11,812 nt of DNA from an uncultured Campylobacter sp. (GCF_937997535.1 NZ_CALKTT010000032.1:1-11812), one strand, 5' to 3'. Counted from the first letter of the stretch, positions 1 to 7,624 are shown. Made by a program: numbers and translations. The notes: generated from the letters alone by a model not told the origin.

Positions 1-256
1 CGTTTGAGGTGTATTTGCCGTGGAAATTCGGCCCGTACCAGCTGGCGATACCGATTTGAGTGTCACCGACGCTTACTTGCTCTGGATAGTAAGTTTTGCC
101 GTTGATTTTATAAGGGCGCATGGTGGCGGGAGAGTTTTTGCCGATCTTGCCCGCACCGCCCGCAGACGATCTAGACGACGGTGCGGTGCGAAACGAGCAA
201 CCGGCAAGAATTAGCGCAAAAAGCGCACTAAAAAGAGCGATTTTCTGGTACGACAC
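1..256 (-). CDS. rlpA: RlpA-family septal lipoprotein, 5' part (runs off the window)
   Basis: The first 85 residues of an outer-membrane lipoprotein are visible; the rest lies left of position 1. The start is a GTG at 256, directly after an in-frame TAG, and it is the only start that keeps the signal peptide. The peptide has Lys5, a hydrophobic run and a lipobox L-A-G-C with the lipidated Cys at residue 20. A Ser/Gly/Ala-rich linker follows, then Y-K-I-N-G-K-T-Y-Y-P (49-58) and G-I-A-S-W-Y-G-P-N-F-H-G (69-80), which is the opening of the RlpA double-psi beta-barrel domain. Family members are lytic transglycosylases or septal-ring proteins acting on peptidoglycan. The gene starts 13 nt after the mltD-like stop, with only a weak ribosome site, so it is probably translated as part of the tatD-mltD-rlpA operon. 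The C-terminal SPOR domain, if any, cannot be seen. Confidence 0.9.
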   Translation of the reverse strand, partial: MSYQKIALFSALFALILAGCSFRTAPSSRSSAGGAGKIGKNSPATMRPYKINGKTYYPEQVSVGDTQIGIASWYGPNFHGKYTSN

Positions 257-269
257 CTACGATCCGATC

Positions 270-1268
270 TTATTTGTTGAATTTTATATTATTTAGCGCT
301 ATTTCGTTTTTGTCTTTGAGGCTAAGCTCGTTCGCCAAACCTGCTAACACGCGTCCTGGCTTGCGCTGTTTCAGACGTGGTTCATACGCTTGAAACGCAC
401 CTTGATTTACGACAAATTCTGCATATTTGCTTTGTGGGATATAAAAGAAGTACTTGCCGTTAAGCGGCGAAATTCCGTTTTTAATATGCGCGTTGTAATC
501 CTGCATCTGCGATGGCGAAATTCCGATCTGTTTTGCAACCGCGCTTAGCTTTGTGCCTGGAGCTACTGCGATACGCTTTAGCCCCCACGGCTCGCTTTCA
601 AAAAGCAGAATTTTACGCATATTTTCATTTTGAGCAATGTAAGCGTACTTAATAATGCGTTTGATAAAATTCTTAGTCTCATTAGGAAGTGCAGGGCTTT
701 TTAGCAAGCGATCCAGATCATCGCTGCCAGTAGCCGCAATCGCATTTTTAAGCTTTTGATCACCACAATTATACGCCATTAGCGCTAAATACCACTTGCC
801 AAAATTTTGCTTCAGATGCAAAATATACGAAAACGCAGCATCCGTAGAGGCTGCGGGATCGCGACGCTCATCTACGGCGCTATCTACTCTAAGACCGAAA
901 TTTTTCGCGGTCGCCGGCATCAGCTGCCACATACCACCTGCGCTAGCGCCTGATGTGACCGTATTTTTAAGATGAGATTCTACCATTGCCAAATACAACA
1001 AGAATTCCGGAGCTTCGATATTATCTACCTCGGATTTGACCAAGTAGGCATTGTGCGACTGCGAAGTCACGATATGCTTAAACTGCTTGCGATCGCTTGC
1101 ATTGATCGCACGGAATATGCCCGCGACTACGTTTTTGCTCGATTCGTTATTTTCAATGCCGAATTGATTTAAAATATAGTCGTGATTTGCGCGCATCAGA
1201 CCGGGCTGGCTCGCAAACGCTTCGCCCATTAAAAGCAGGGCTAGCAGTATAAATTTTATGGCTTTCAT
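270..1268 (-). CDS. mltD: Membrane-bound lytic transglycosylase, MltD type (SLT + LysM)
   Basis: Cleaves the glycan backbone of peptidoglycan in the periplasm. The 332-aa product opens with a signal peptide (residues 1-20, K-A-I-K then a Leu-rich core ending A-F-A-S). The SLT catalytic domain covers about 85-210: catalytic Glu97 lies in A-M-V-E-S-H, followed by G-A-S-A-G-G-M-W-Q-L-M-P-A-T (107-120) and A-Y-N-C-G-D (165-170), the standard family 1 transglycosylase motifs. A LysM-like repeat covers about 231-278 (P-G-T-K-L-S-A-V-A-K-Q-I-G-I-S). There is no lipobox, so despite the MltD label it may be soluble. Only one LysM is evident, fewer than in E. coli MltD. The ATG at 1268 has an excellent AAAGGAG site (1273-1279) and overlaps the tatD stop by 4 nt, indicating translational coupling. 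rlpA follows 13 nt downstream, joining two peptidoglycan-cleaving enzymes in one transcript. Confidence 0.92.
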   Translation of the reverse strand: MKAIKFILLALLLMGEAFASQPGLMRANHDYILNQFGIENNESSKNVVAGIFRAINASDRKQFKHIVTSQSHNAYLVKSEVDNIEAPEFLLYLAMVESHLKNTVTSGASAGGMWQLMPATAKNFGLRVDSAVDERRDPAASTDAAFSYILHLKQNFGKWYLALMAYNCGDQKLKNAIAATGSDDLDRLLKSPALPNETKNFIKRIIKYAYIAQNENMRKILLFESEPWGLKRIAVAPGTKLSAVAKQIGISPSQMQDYNAHIKNGISPLNGKYFFYIPQSKYAEFVVNQGAFQAYEPRLKQRKPGRVLAGLANELSLKDKNEIALNNIKFNK

Positions 1269-2062
1269 ATCTCTCCTTTGATTTTATCGCCAAAAAGCCT
1301 ACAGGCGTTTTGAGTCGTTATTGCTTCAACCTCTTCTACGCTTAGGCTTAAAATTTCCGCGACTTTTTCTACCACGAGTCTCGTAAATGCAGGCTCATTG
1401 CGCTCGCCGCGATGCGGATGTGGGGTCAGATAGGGCGCATCCGTCTCGATTAAGAGGCGCTCTTGCGGAATTTGCGGTAAGATCTCAGCTAAGTTTTTTG
1501 CATTTTTGAATGTCAAAACTCCGCCGATACCGAAGTAAAATCCGTATTCGCTAAGACCTAGCAAAAGCTTGCTGGCATTGAAGCAGTGCAAAACACCGCC
1601 ACATAGATCGCCGGCGCGATCTTTTAGAATTCCAAAGCTATCTTCGTTTGCTTCTCGGATATGGACTATAAGTGGTTTTTGAAGTTGTGTTGCTAGATCG
1701 ATTTGTGAGATGAAGGCGTCTTTTTGGCGGGAGATTTCTAAGGCTTTGGTTTCCTTGCTCTCTTGCTGCTTAAGTCTGAAGTAATCAAGCCCGCATTCGC
1801 CAACGCCCACGCATTTGGGATCGTCAGCATACCGCTTCAGCACCTCCATATCGAAAGAATCTATCTCGTATGGATGCACCCCTACGGCAAAATACACATT
1901 ATCCCATGCATGCGAAATTTTACATGCCTTATCTAGGTCTGCTACATCGGCACCGGGAATGATGATGCTGCGCACGCCTGCAATCGTGGCGCGCTCAATC
2001 ACCGCGCCCAAATCGGCGTCGAAACTAGCATCGTCTAAATGGCAATGTGTATCTATAATCAT
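1265..2062 (-). CDS. tatD: TatD-family metal-dependent DNase
   Basis: TIM-barrel metallohydrolase of the TatD family, cytoplasmic, with 3'-5' exonuclease or deoxyribonuclease activity in characterised members. With the start at 2062 it is 265 aa. Metal ligands are visible in order: D-T-H-C-H-L-D (4-10), the Glu of G-E-C-G-L-D-Y (88-94), I-V-H-I-R-E (His134), H-C-F (His159) and the Asp of E-T-D-A-P-Y-L-T-P (206-214). R-G-E-R-N-E-P (218-224) is the usual tail motif. An in-frame GTG at 2071 would add three residues. I prefer the ATG at 2062 because the family normally begins Met-hydrophobic-D-T-H-C-H and because an imperfect AAGTGAG ribosome site overlaps the GTG. It is the first gene of the tatD-mltD-rlpA operon. 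The response-regulator gene that I recall between recN and tatD in C. jejuni (Cj0643) is absent here. Confidence 0.93.
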   Translation of the reverse strand: MIIDTHCHLDDASFDADLGAVIERATIAGVRSIIIPGADVADLDKACKISHAWDNVYFAVGVHPYEIDSFDMEVLKRYADDPKCVGVGECGLDYFRLKQQESKETKALEISRQKDAFISQIDLATQLQKPLIVHIREANEDSFGILKDRAGDLCGGVLHCFNASKLLLGLSEYGFYFGIGGVLTFKNAKNLAEILPQIPQERLLIETDAPYLTPHPHRGERNEPAFTRLVVEKVAEILSLSVEEVEAITTQNACRLFGDKIKGEI

Positions 2063-2142
2063 AAAACTCACTTGATAAAATTTTTCGAAGCGGATTTTAC
2101 GTCGTTTTGCAAAATCACACTTAAATTTAAATTAAACGCGGT

Positions 2143-2148
2143 ATTGTA
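2143..2148 (-). promoter_or_regulatory. Candidate -10 box for the tatD-mltD-rlpA operon
   Basis: On the minus strand the sequence reads TACAAT, five of six matches to TATAAT, preceded by GC and an AT-rich run. It is the best -10 in the 116-125 nt gap between recN and tatD and would give a leader of roughly 75 nt. No convincing -35 is present, which is normal for Campylobacter sigma-70 promoters. The prediction rests on sequence only, and read-through from recN is also possible. Confidence 0.35.
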
Positions 2149-2187
2149 GCGAAAAATTTCAGATTTAAACTTAAGCTTAAAATTCCT

Positions 2188-3711
2188 TCAGCTTTGCCTT
2201 AGTTTTTTAGCGAATTCCAGGGCTTCTGCAGTAATAGTCTCGCCGCTTATCATACGAGCTAGCTCTGTTATTTTCTCATTTTCGCTTAATAACCTCACGC
2301 TAGACTTGCCGTTCGTTTTACTTACTAAAAAGTGTGACGCAGCCTTTGAGCTAAGCTGCGGCTGGTGCGAGATCGCAAAAATTTGATAAAATTTTGAAAT
2401 TTTTACCAGCACGTTTGCGATACTCATCGCCTCTTTTCCGCTTAAATTTGAATCGATCTCATCTAGGATCAAAATTCCCTCGCCGTTATTTGTAAGCTCC
2501 AAGCTTGCCGCGATGAAAGCAAGACGCAGGCGGTTCGTTTCGCCTGAGCTTAAATTTTTAAATTCCGTCTTGCACAAGCTGACGCAAATTTCGTCTGTGC
2601 CGCACTCACTAAGAACCGCGGGCTTAAAACTAAGCTCCACTCCGTCCATATAAAGCTGCTTTAGATAGGAATTTATCAGATCCTCGAGCCGTTTTTTAGC
2701 GCCCTTGCGAGCCTCGCTGATTTTTTCGGCAAGGGTAGCGGTGCTTTCACTAAGGCGTTTAAATTCCGCTTGCAACTTGGTTTTCTCAAAGCTTAACTGC
2801 TCGTAATGCTCAAGCTCTTTCTTGCGTGCTTCAAGCGTATCTAAAGCTTCTTCTACGCTTCCGTAGCGCCTATTTAGCGCACTAAGAGCTTCGATGCGAT
2901 CTAAAATTTTCTCTATGTCGATATTTTCGAGCTCGTCTAAGCTCAAGCTTTCTTGCTTTAGCCGCAGCTCGTTCATCGCATCCTCAAAAAACGCGCTATC
3001 CAGCCCGCTAAGACTTAGCGCTTCGATGACGCTGCGCTCCAGCTCAAAAACGCCCTGCGCCCTAGCCCAAAGTTCCTCGATCTTATCTTTTTTACTAAGC
3101 TTTTTTTTGATCTGCAAAAGCTCCTCATATTCGCCGATCTTAGGCGATACGCGCTCGATTTTTTCAATCTCGAAGCGAGCAAATTCCTTTAACTCCTCGA
3201 TCTTGCGCTCTTGATCCAAAATTTCATCCAGCTGCTTTTTTGTGCGGCTAAATTCCACAAAAGCGCTTTGAAGCTCCGATAGGCTTTGCGCGTGCGCCGC
3301 ATCTTTTTTCGCGGCGATAAAATCAAGTAGTTTTAGCAAGCTGTCGCTACTCATTTCGCCGGCGTTTTTCGCGCCTAAAAATTTTACGTATTCGCCGGCG
3401 ATCATGCTTAGATTTTTTTTCGAAACCGATTGAGAATTTATAAAGTATCGCAAGCTACGCTCTTTTAGGACGCGAAAAATATTTGGCGTATCGTTTATCA
3501 AGCCGAAATTTTCCATATCAAATTGATGCTCTACGTCCGCTTCTATGAGCTCAGCCTCGCATTCGTTAAGACCGAACACCGCTAAAATCGCGCCTATTAA
3601 TACCGATTTACCCGCGCCGCTGATACCTGTAAATACGCTAAGTCCCGGGCCAAAACTAAGCTCGCTCTCGCAAAAACCTAGATTATTTTTAATATAAATT
3701 CTTTCTAGCAT
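2188..3711 (-). CDS. recN: DNA repair ATPase RecN (SMC-like)
   Basis: SMC-family ATPase for double-strand break repair, acting on the nucleoid. Numbering from the ATG at 3711 gives 507 aa, shorter than E. coli RecN (about 550) but, from memory, usual for epsilonproteobacteria. N-terminal Walker A is G-I-S-G-A-G-K-S (29-36). Two charged, Lys/Glu-rich helical stretches (about 135-225 and 250-340) form the coiled-coil arms. The C-terminal half carries the ABC signature L-S-S-G-E (387-391), Walker B I-L-I-L-D-E-I-D (413-420) and the switch motif A-I-S-H-Q (446-450). An upstream in-frame ATG at 3726 adds five residues (M-G-T-R-R). I choose 3711 because homologues, as I recall them, begin M-x-E-R-I-Y. 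Neither start has a strong ribosome site. The gene overlaps the nadK stop by 7 nt, so translation is probably coupled to nadK. Confidence 0.93.
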   Translation of the reverse strand: MLERIYIKNNLGFCESELSFGPGLSVFTGISGAGKSVLIGAILAVFGLNECEAELIEADVEHQFDMENFGLINDTPNIFRVLKERSLRYFINSQSVSKKNLSMIAGEYVKFLGAKNAGEMSSDSLLKLLDFIAAKKDAAHAQSLSELQSAFVEFSRTKKQLDEILDQERKIEELKEFARFEIEKIERVSPKIGEYEELLQIKKKLSKKDKIEELWARAQGVFELERSVIEALSLSGLDSAFFEDAMNELRLKQESLSLDELENIDIEKILDRIEALSALNRRYGSVEEALDTLEARKKELEHYEQLSFEKTKLQAEFKRLSESTATLAEKISEARKGAKKRLEDLINSYLKQLYMDGVELSFKPAVLSECGTDEICVSLCKTEFKNLSSGETNRLRLAFIAASLELTNNGEGILILDEIDSNLSGKEAMSIANVLVKISKFYQIFAISHQPQLSSKAASHFLVSKTNGKSSVRLLSENEKITELARMISGETITAEALEFAKKLRQS

Positions 3712-4580
3712 CCGCCGTGTCCCCATCTGAGTTTGGCTTTTAAAACGTCGAAATAATCGTAGCTCTTGCGTTTTATTAAATTTGCTTTGGTGTGTGAAAT
3801 TTTAGCGCTCACGCTGCTAAATTCCGCCATATCAAAAACGTCTTGTCCGTCGATGACGACGCCAACTTCTGAGCTTCCGGCGTTTTTGAAACTCACGAGA
3901 TACTCTTTTGGCAGGATCAAAGGCCGCTGCGTCAGGCTGTGCGAGCAGATCGGCGTGACGCAAAACACGTCGCACAGAGGATAGACGATCGGGCCGTTCG
4001 CGCTCATATTATACGCGGTCGAGCCCACGGCGGAGCTTACGATCACGCCGTCGCCGTAGTAGGTGTTGAAATATTTTCTGTTTAAAAACGCGTTGATCTT
4101 CGCCATCGAAGAGATATGGCTGCGGGTGATTACGACGTCGTTAAATGCACTCTTGCGGACGATCTTGCCGCTGCCGTTTTCCAGTATCACTTCAAGCAAA
4201 AACGGGCGCTCGATCTCATATTCGCCGCGCAAAAATTCCTTTAAAAATTTTGCGAATTCGCTCGGCTGCACGTCCGTTAAAAAGCCCAGAGTGCCCGCGT
4301 TGATACCCAAAATAAAGGCGTTTTTGTCGCTTAGCAGCCTCGCAAGCCCGATAAGCGTGCCATCTCCGCCGAGGCTAATTAAAAAATTGGTCTTTTTTAA
4401 AATTTCTGCAAGCGTATGCGGCTTAAGGCTGAAAAATTCCGCTCCGTCCTCTTCAAGCAAAAGCTCAATACCTTGCGCTTTTAAAATTTCGCAAATTTGC
4501 TCCACGACGGGGCGAATCTCTTCTGATTTTTTGGCTATTAGCCCCGCGAATTTAAGGTTTTGATGAATTTTGTTTTCCAT
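3705..4580 (-). CDS. nadK: NAD kinase
   Basis: Phosphorylates NAD to NADP with ATP or polyphosphate in the cytoplasm. The 291-aa product has the defining G-G-D-G-T loop (71-75) preceded by I-S-L, then G-I-N-A-G-T-L-G-F-L-T-D (92-103), a F-N-D-V-V-I segment (146-151) at the place of the usual N-E motif, and G-D-G-V-I-V-S-S-A-V-G-S-T-A-Y (176-190). The conserved C-S-H-S-L-T-Q-R-P (212-220) follows. F-N-D replacing the commoner N-E is, from memory, also seen in the C. jejuni enzyme. The ATG at 4580 has no clear Shine-Dalgarno sequence and is preceded by an A/T-rich stretch, so it may be weakly initiated or have a very short leader. It lies divergently from aspS and overlaps recN at its 3' end. 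Confidence 0.95.
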   Translation of the reverse strand: MENKIHQNLKFAGLIAKKSEEIRPVVEQICEILKAQGIELLLEEDGAEFFSLKPHTLAEILKKTNFLISLGGDGTLIGLARLLSDKNAFILGINAGTLGFLTDVQPSEFAKFLKEFLRGEYEIERPFLLEVILENGSGKIVRKSAFNDVVITRSHISSMAKINAFLNRKYFNTYYGDGVIVSSAVGSTAYNMSANGPIVYPLCDVFCVTPICSHSLTQRPLILPKEYLVSFKNAGSSEVGVVIDGQDVFDMAEFSSVSAKISHTKANLIKRKSYDYFDVLKAKLRWGHGGC

Positions 4581-4623
4581 AGTTTTATTTTATAAAAAAT
4601 TAGCTTTGTAAAAGCAAAATTTA

Positions 4624-4629
4624 ACTATA
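4624..4629 (-). promoter_or_regulatory. Candidate -10 box for nadK-recN
   Basis: Minus-strand TATAGT (five of six matches to TATAAT) lies 44 nt upstream of the nadK ATG. It physically overlaps the plus-strand -10 candidate for aspS. A second AT-rich candidate (TATAAA, about 4586-4591) is so close to the ATG that it would give an almost leaderless message. No recognisable -35. Confidence 0.3.
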
Positions 4630-4631
4630 CT
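4626..4631 (+). promoter_or_regulatory. Candidate -10 box for aspS operon
   Basis: Plus-strand TATACT (five of six matches to TATAAT) lies 32 nt before the proposed aspS start, giving a leader of about 26 nt that would just include the ribosome site. A TTG-containing stretch upstream (4606-4611) is at poor spacing for a -35. Upstream DNA is T/A-rich, as in other Campylobacter promoters. Confidence 0.4.
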
Positions 4632-4651
4632 TGCGTTTTACAAATAATTTT

Positions 4652-4658
4652 AAAGGAG
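4652..4658 (+). promoter_or_regulatory. Ribosome binding site that fixes the aspS TTG start
   Basis: AAAGGAG, a full Shine-Dalgarno match, ends 5 nt before the TTG at 4664. The in-frame TTG at 4631, which gives the longest reading frame, has no such site and would place the Shine-Dalgarno inside the gene. Confidence 0.85.
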
Positions 4659-4663
4659 TAAAT

Positions 4664-6418
4664 TTGCGAAGTCATTATTGCGCCGATTTGAGTAAAAACG
4701 ATATCGGCAAAAGTGTAACCGTGTGCGGCTGGGTAAATTCTTACCGCGACCACGGCGGCGTTATTTTCATAGATTTGCGCGACCGAAGCGGCCTGCTTCA
4801 GCTCGTGTGCGATCCCAAAGATAGCAAAAGAGCGTATGAAATTGCAAACGAAGTACGAAACGAATTTGTCCTAAAAGCCGTCGGCAAGATCCGAGCTCGC
4901 GGCGAAGGGCTAGAAAATCCAAATTTAAAAACCGGCGACATCGAAGTCGTAGTAGAAAGCTTAGAGATCGAAAATCCGAGCAAGCCGCTTCCTTTCGTAA
5001 TCGGCGATAAAAGCGTCAACGAAGAAACGAAGCTAAAATATCGCTTTTTGGATCTGCGCGCCGAGGGAAGCTTCGATAAATTTAAGATGCGCTCCAAGGC
5101 TGCGATCGCCGCGCGAAATGCTCTTGATAGACTCGGCTTTGTGGAGGTCGAAACGCCGATCTTAACGCGCGCGACGCCTGAAGGCGCTAGAGATTATCTG
5201 GTGCCTAGCCGCGTCTATCCGGGCAGCTTTTACGCACTTCCGCAAAGTCCGCAGCTTTTCAAGCAGCTTTTGATGTGCTCGGGCTTTGATAAATACTTCC
5301 AGATCGCGCGCTGCTTTCGCGACGAAGACCTGCGCGCCGACCGCCAGCCGGAATTTACGCAGATCGATATCGAGATGAGCTTCAATACCCAATACGACGT
5401 AATGAGCGTAGCCGAGGAGGTTTTAAAGGATATTTTCAAATCCTGCGGCCGCGAGATCGTCACTCCTTTTAGACATATGGAGTATAAGGACGCGATGGAG
5501 CTTTACGGCAGCGATAAACCCGATCTGCGCTACGATATGCCTTTCATCGACGTAGCCGATATTTTTGAAAAATCGAGCAACGAAATTTTTTCAAATTTAG
5601 CCAAAGACCGCAAGGCTAACCGTGTTAAAGCGCTCAAAGTCGAGGGCGGCGATCTGAAATTTAGCAAACGCCAGATGCAAGGCTTTGAGGAATACGTGAA
5701 AAAATTCGGCGCGCAGGGACTTGCGTTTATCCAAGTAAAAGAGGACGGGCTAAAGGGGCCGCTGGTAAAATTCTTTGAAAAAAGCGAGCTGGACGAACTC
5801 ATCAGCCGCTGCGAGCTAAAGGTCGGCGACGTCGTATTTTTCGGCGCTGGCAAAAAGAAAATCGTGCTTGATTATATGGGCAGATTTAGAATTTTCCTCG
5901 CAAACGAGCTTGGCCTCATAGATCCGAACAGGCTTGAGTTTTTGTGGGTCGTAAATTTCCCTATGTTTGAGCAAAACGACGACGGCAGCTACTCTGCGAT
6001 GCACCATCCTTTCACTATGCCGAACAATCCCGATGAGCCCGATTTGGAGGATATCACGTCGATCGCCTACGACGTCGTGCTAAACGGCATCGAGCTTGGC
6101 GGCGGCAGCATCAGGATCCATAAGGCGGACATTCAAGAAAAGGTCTTTAGGCTGCTTAAAATCGAGCCTGCGGAGCAGAGGGAGAAATTCGGCTTCCTAC
6201 TCGATGCGCTAAGCTTCGGCGCGCCTCCGCACGGAGGTATTGCGATCGGCTTTGACAGGCTGATGATGCTCGTTACCGGCTCAAGCAGTATTCGCGAGGT
6301 TATCGCGTTTCCTAAAACGCAGCGCGCGCAGTGTCCGCTTACCAAAGCCCCTAGCGTCGTTACAGACGAGCAGCTTCGCGAGCTAGGTCTCAGGCTTCAT
6401 AAGAAGGAGCAAAAATGA
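4664..6418 (+). CDS. aspS: Aspartyl-tRNA synthetase, probably non-discriminating (Asp/Asn)
   Basis: Class II synthetase that charges tRNA-Asp and, if non-discriminating, also tRNA-Asn for later amidation by GatCAB. From the TTG at 4664 it is 584 aa, the bacterial length. An N-terminal OB anticodon-binding domain (about 15-105) contains G-W-V-N-S-Y-R-D-H-G-G. Motif 1 lies around 140-165. Motif 2 is F-R-D-E-D-L-R-A-D-R-Q-P-E-F (218-231). The bacterial GAD insertion covers about 290-400, and motif 3 is G-I-A-I-G-F-D-R-L (526-534). His30, where E. coli has Leu, and Gly82 in the loop after R-A-R-G-E are the residue types reported for non-discriminating AspRS. The start gives M-R-S-H-Y-C, matching my recollection of the C. 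jejuni protein, and has a perfect Shine-Dalgarno. The stop overlaps the adk ATG by 4 nt, so the two are translationally coupled. Confidence 0.96.
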   Translation: MRSHYCADLSKNDIGKSVTVCGWVNSYRDHGGVIFIDLRDRSGLLQLVCDPKDSKRAYEIANEVRNEFVLKAVGKIRARGEGLENPNLKTGDIEVVVESLEIENPSKPLPFVIGDKSVNEETKLKYRFLDLRAEGSFDKFKMRSKAAIAARNALDRLGFVEVETPILTRATPEGARDYLVPSRVYPGSFYALPQSPQLFKQLLMCSGFDKYFQIARCFRDEDLRADRQPEFTQIDIEMSFNTQYDVMSVAEEVLKDIFKSCGREIVTPFRHMEYKDAMELYGSDKPDLRYDMPFIDVADIFEKSSNEIFSNLAKDRKANRVKALKVEGGDLKFSKRQMQGFEEYVKKFGAQGLAFIQVKEDGLKGPLVKFFEKSELDELISRCELKVGDVVFFGAGKKKIVLDYMGRFRIFLANELGLIDPNRLEFLWVVNFPMFEQNDDGSYSAMHHPFTMPNNPDEPDLEDITSIAYDVVLNGIELGGGSIRIHKADIQEKVFRLLKIEPAEQREKFGFLLDALSFGAPPHGGIAIGFDRLMMLVTGSSSIREVIAFPKTQRAQCPLTKAPSVVTDEQLRELGLRLHKKEQK

Positions 6419-6996
6419 AAAGCCTTTTTCTAATCATTGGCGCTCCTGGCAGCGGCAAAACGACCGATGCGAGCATGATCGCTCAGATGAATCAAAGCAT
6501 CGAGCACTACTCCACAGGCGATCTGCTGCGTGCCGAGGTAGCAAGCGGCAGCGCTCTTGGTAGGCAGATAGACGGCTTCATCTCTAAAGGCAATCTCGTG
6601 CCGCTTGATATCGTCGTAAATGCTATCGTTAGCGCAATTAAAAGCTCACCTAAAGACTTCATCATCATCGACGGCTATCCAAGGAGCGTCGAGCAGATGA
6701 ATAAGCTAGATGAGGTGCTGCGAGGAGACAATGATGTAAATCTTAGCGCAGTAATCGAAGTATGCGTTAGCGAAGAGGTCGCCAAGGAGCGTGTTTTAGG
6801 ACGCGCTCGCGGAGCGGACGATAACGAGGAGGTCTTTAAAAACCGCATGGCGGTATTTTCAGAGCCGATCGAGGATATCCGTAAATTTTACGGCGACGCG
6901 GGCGTATTTTACAGCGTAAACGGCGAGCGCACAGTCGAGGAGATCGTAGCGGACATAAACGCTATAATCGCCGCGCAGATCGAAAAATTAGGCTAG
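6415..6996 (+). CDS. adk: Adenylate kinase, short-LID form
   Basis: Interconverts ATP + AMP and 2 ADP in the cytoplasm. The 193-aa protein has the P-loop G-A-P-G-S-G-K-T-T (9-17), the AMP-binding T-G-D-L-L-R (34-39), D-G-Y-P-R-S (86-91) and a compact lid L-G-R-A-R-G-A-D-D (128-136). The four-Cys or zinc-type LID insertion of 214-aa bacterial enzymes is missing. That gives the short form, which I recall as normal for Campylobacter. The ATG overlaps the aspS stop as ATGA, and AAGGAG at 6404-6409 lies 5 nt upstream. In C. jejuni, as I remember it, ppa follows directly; here a BOF-family gene and about 270 nt intervene. Confidence 0.95.
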   Translation: MKSLFLIIGAPGSGKTTDASMIAQMNQSIEHYSTGDLLRAEVASGSALGRQIDGFISKGNLVPLDIVVNAIVSAIKSSPKDFIIIDGYPRSVEQMNKLDEVLRGDNDVNLSAVIEVCVSEEVAKERVLGRARGADDNEEVFKNRMAVFSEPIEDIRKFYGDAGVFYSVNGERTVEEIVADINAIIAAQIEKLG

Positions 6997-7070
6997 CGCG
7001 CTTGGATGGCGGCTTGAATTTTAAGTGCCTTTGGCTTCTTTTTCATACCGCAAGCGGCGCAGATCGTGCT

Positions 7071-7214
7071 TAAATTTAATGCGCCTCCGAAGCGAGCGCG
7101 CTTTTAAATTTATAACTTGCCGTTGCGCGAGATAGCCAAGATCAAGCGTAAATTTAAGTAGCCCGCTGTGTAAATTTAAATGCGAGCGTCAAATGCAAGC
7201 GGATTTTAAATTTA
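7071..7214. repeat. Cluster of five TAAATTTA palindromes between adk and the BOF gene
   Basis: The 8-bp palindrome TAAATTTA occurs at 7071-7078, 7105-7112, 7149-7156, 7171-7178 and 7207-7214, inside an otherwise fairly GC-rich 270-nt gap without an intact gene. Start-to-start spacings are 34, 44, 22 and 36 bp. The remainder of the gap shows no RNA gene or protein homology that I can recognise. Function is unknown; it could be a binding site, nucleoid-protein site or simply genus-typical AT motifs. Confidence 0.5.
7090..7105 (+). terminator. Weak hairpin plus T-run downstream of adk
   Basis: AAGCG (7090-7094), a 4-nt loop AGCG, then CGCTT (7099-7103) followed by two more T residues. The stem is only five pairs and the T-run is short, so at best this attenuates transcription into the BOF gene and ppa. 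Confidence 0.2.
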
Positions 7215-7267
7215 ATGAAATTTTGGATCTGTTTGTGGATGCAGAGATTAAAATTTTAAGGATAGAT

Positions 7268-7624
7268 ATGGTTAGAAAATTTTTACTTAGTATGGCTTTG
7301 TGCGCGGCTGCATTCGCCGCGGGCGGGTTTGTGCCAAGCGGCTCCGCGGCGCAAACTCAGCCGCTAAGCGTCAAAGAAGCGCTTAAATTAAGAGATGATT
7401 CTTTTGTCGTAATCGACGGCAAGATAAAATCTCAACTCAAACACGAGCATTATAGATTTGTGGATCAAAACGGCGATAGCATCGAGGTCGAGATCGACGA
7501 TGACGTTTGGCGCGACGTGAGCGTAGATGAAAATACGCTCGTGCGAATTAGCGGCGAGATCGACAAAGATTTTACCAAAACGACGATAGACGTGAAAAAT
7601 ATCAAAATTTTAAATTCTAAATAA
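7268..7624 (+). CDS. Secreted BOF-family (YgiW/YdeI-type OB-fold) protein
   Basis: A small periplasmic protein of the bacterial OB-fold family. The ATG at 7268 gives 118 aa and has AAGGA at 7258-7262 with a 5-nt spacer. A longer in-frame reading from 7193 would put 25 residues before the signal peptide and is rejected. Residues 1-28 are a signal peptide (V-R-K, then an Ala-rich core, likely cleavage after S-A-A). The mature domain shows the family pattern: S-V-K-E-A-L-K-L-R-D-D (34-44), V-V-I-D-G-K-I (47-53), Y-R-F-V-D (62-66), V-E-I-D-D-D-V-W (74-81), V-R-I-S-G-E-I-D-K-D (92-101) and I-D-V-K-N-I (107-112). Some relatives are linked to stress or antimicrobial-peptide tolerance and one to signalling; the ligand here is unknown. 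It is 9 nt upstream of ppa and so probably co-transcribed with it, interrupting the usual adk-ppa order. Confidence 0.88.
   Translation: MVRKFLLSMALCAAAFAAGGFVPSGSAAQTQPLSVKEALKLRDDSFVVIDGKIKSQLKHEHYRFVDQNGDSIEVEIDDDVWRDVSVDENTLVRISGEIDKDFTKTTIDVKNIKILNSK

Noticed and set aside
20..214. 64-residue plus-strand open frame at the left end
   Set aside because: It lies antisense to rlpA, whose lipobox and GIASWYG motif are unmistakable on the minus strand.
4063..4563. 166-residue plus-strand open frame opposite nadK
   Set aside because: Ser/Leu/Pro-rich translation typical of the antisense of a coding region; nadK on the minus strand has all its motifs.
4631..4663. Longer AspRS starting at the TTG at 4631
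   Set aside because: The strong AAAGGAG at 4652-4658 would then be coding, and the extra 11 residues have no counterpart in the family.
7193..7267. N-terminal extension of the BOF protein (25 residues)
   Set aside because: It would bury a clear signal peptide inside the protein; the ATG at 7268 has its own AAGGA site with 5-nt spacing.
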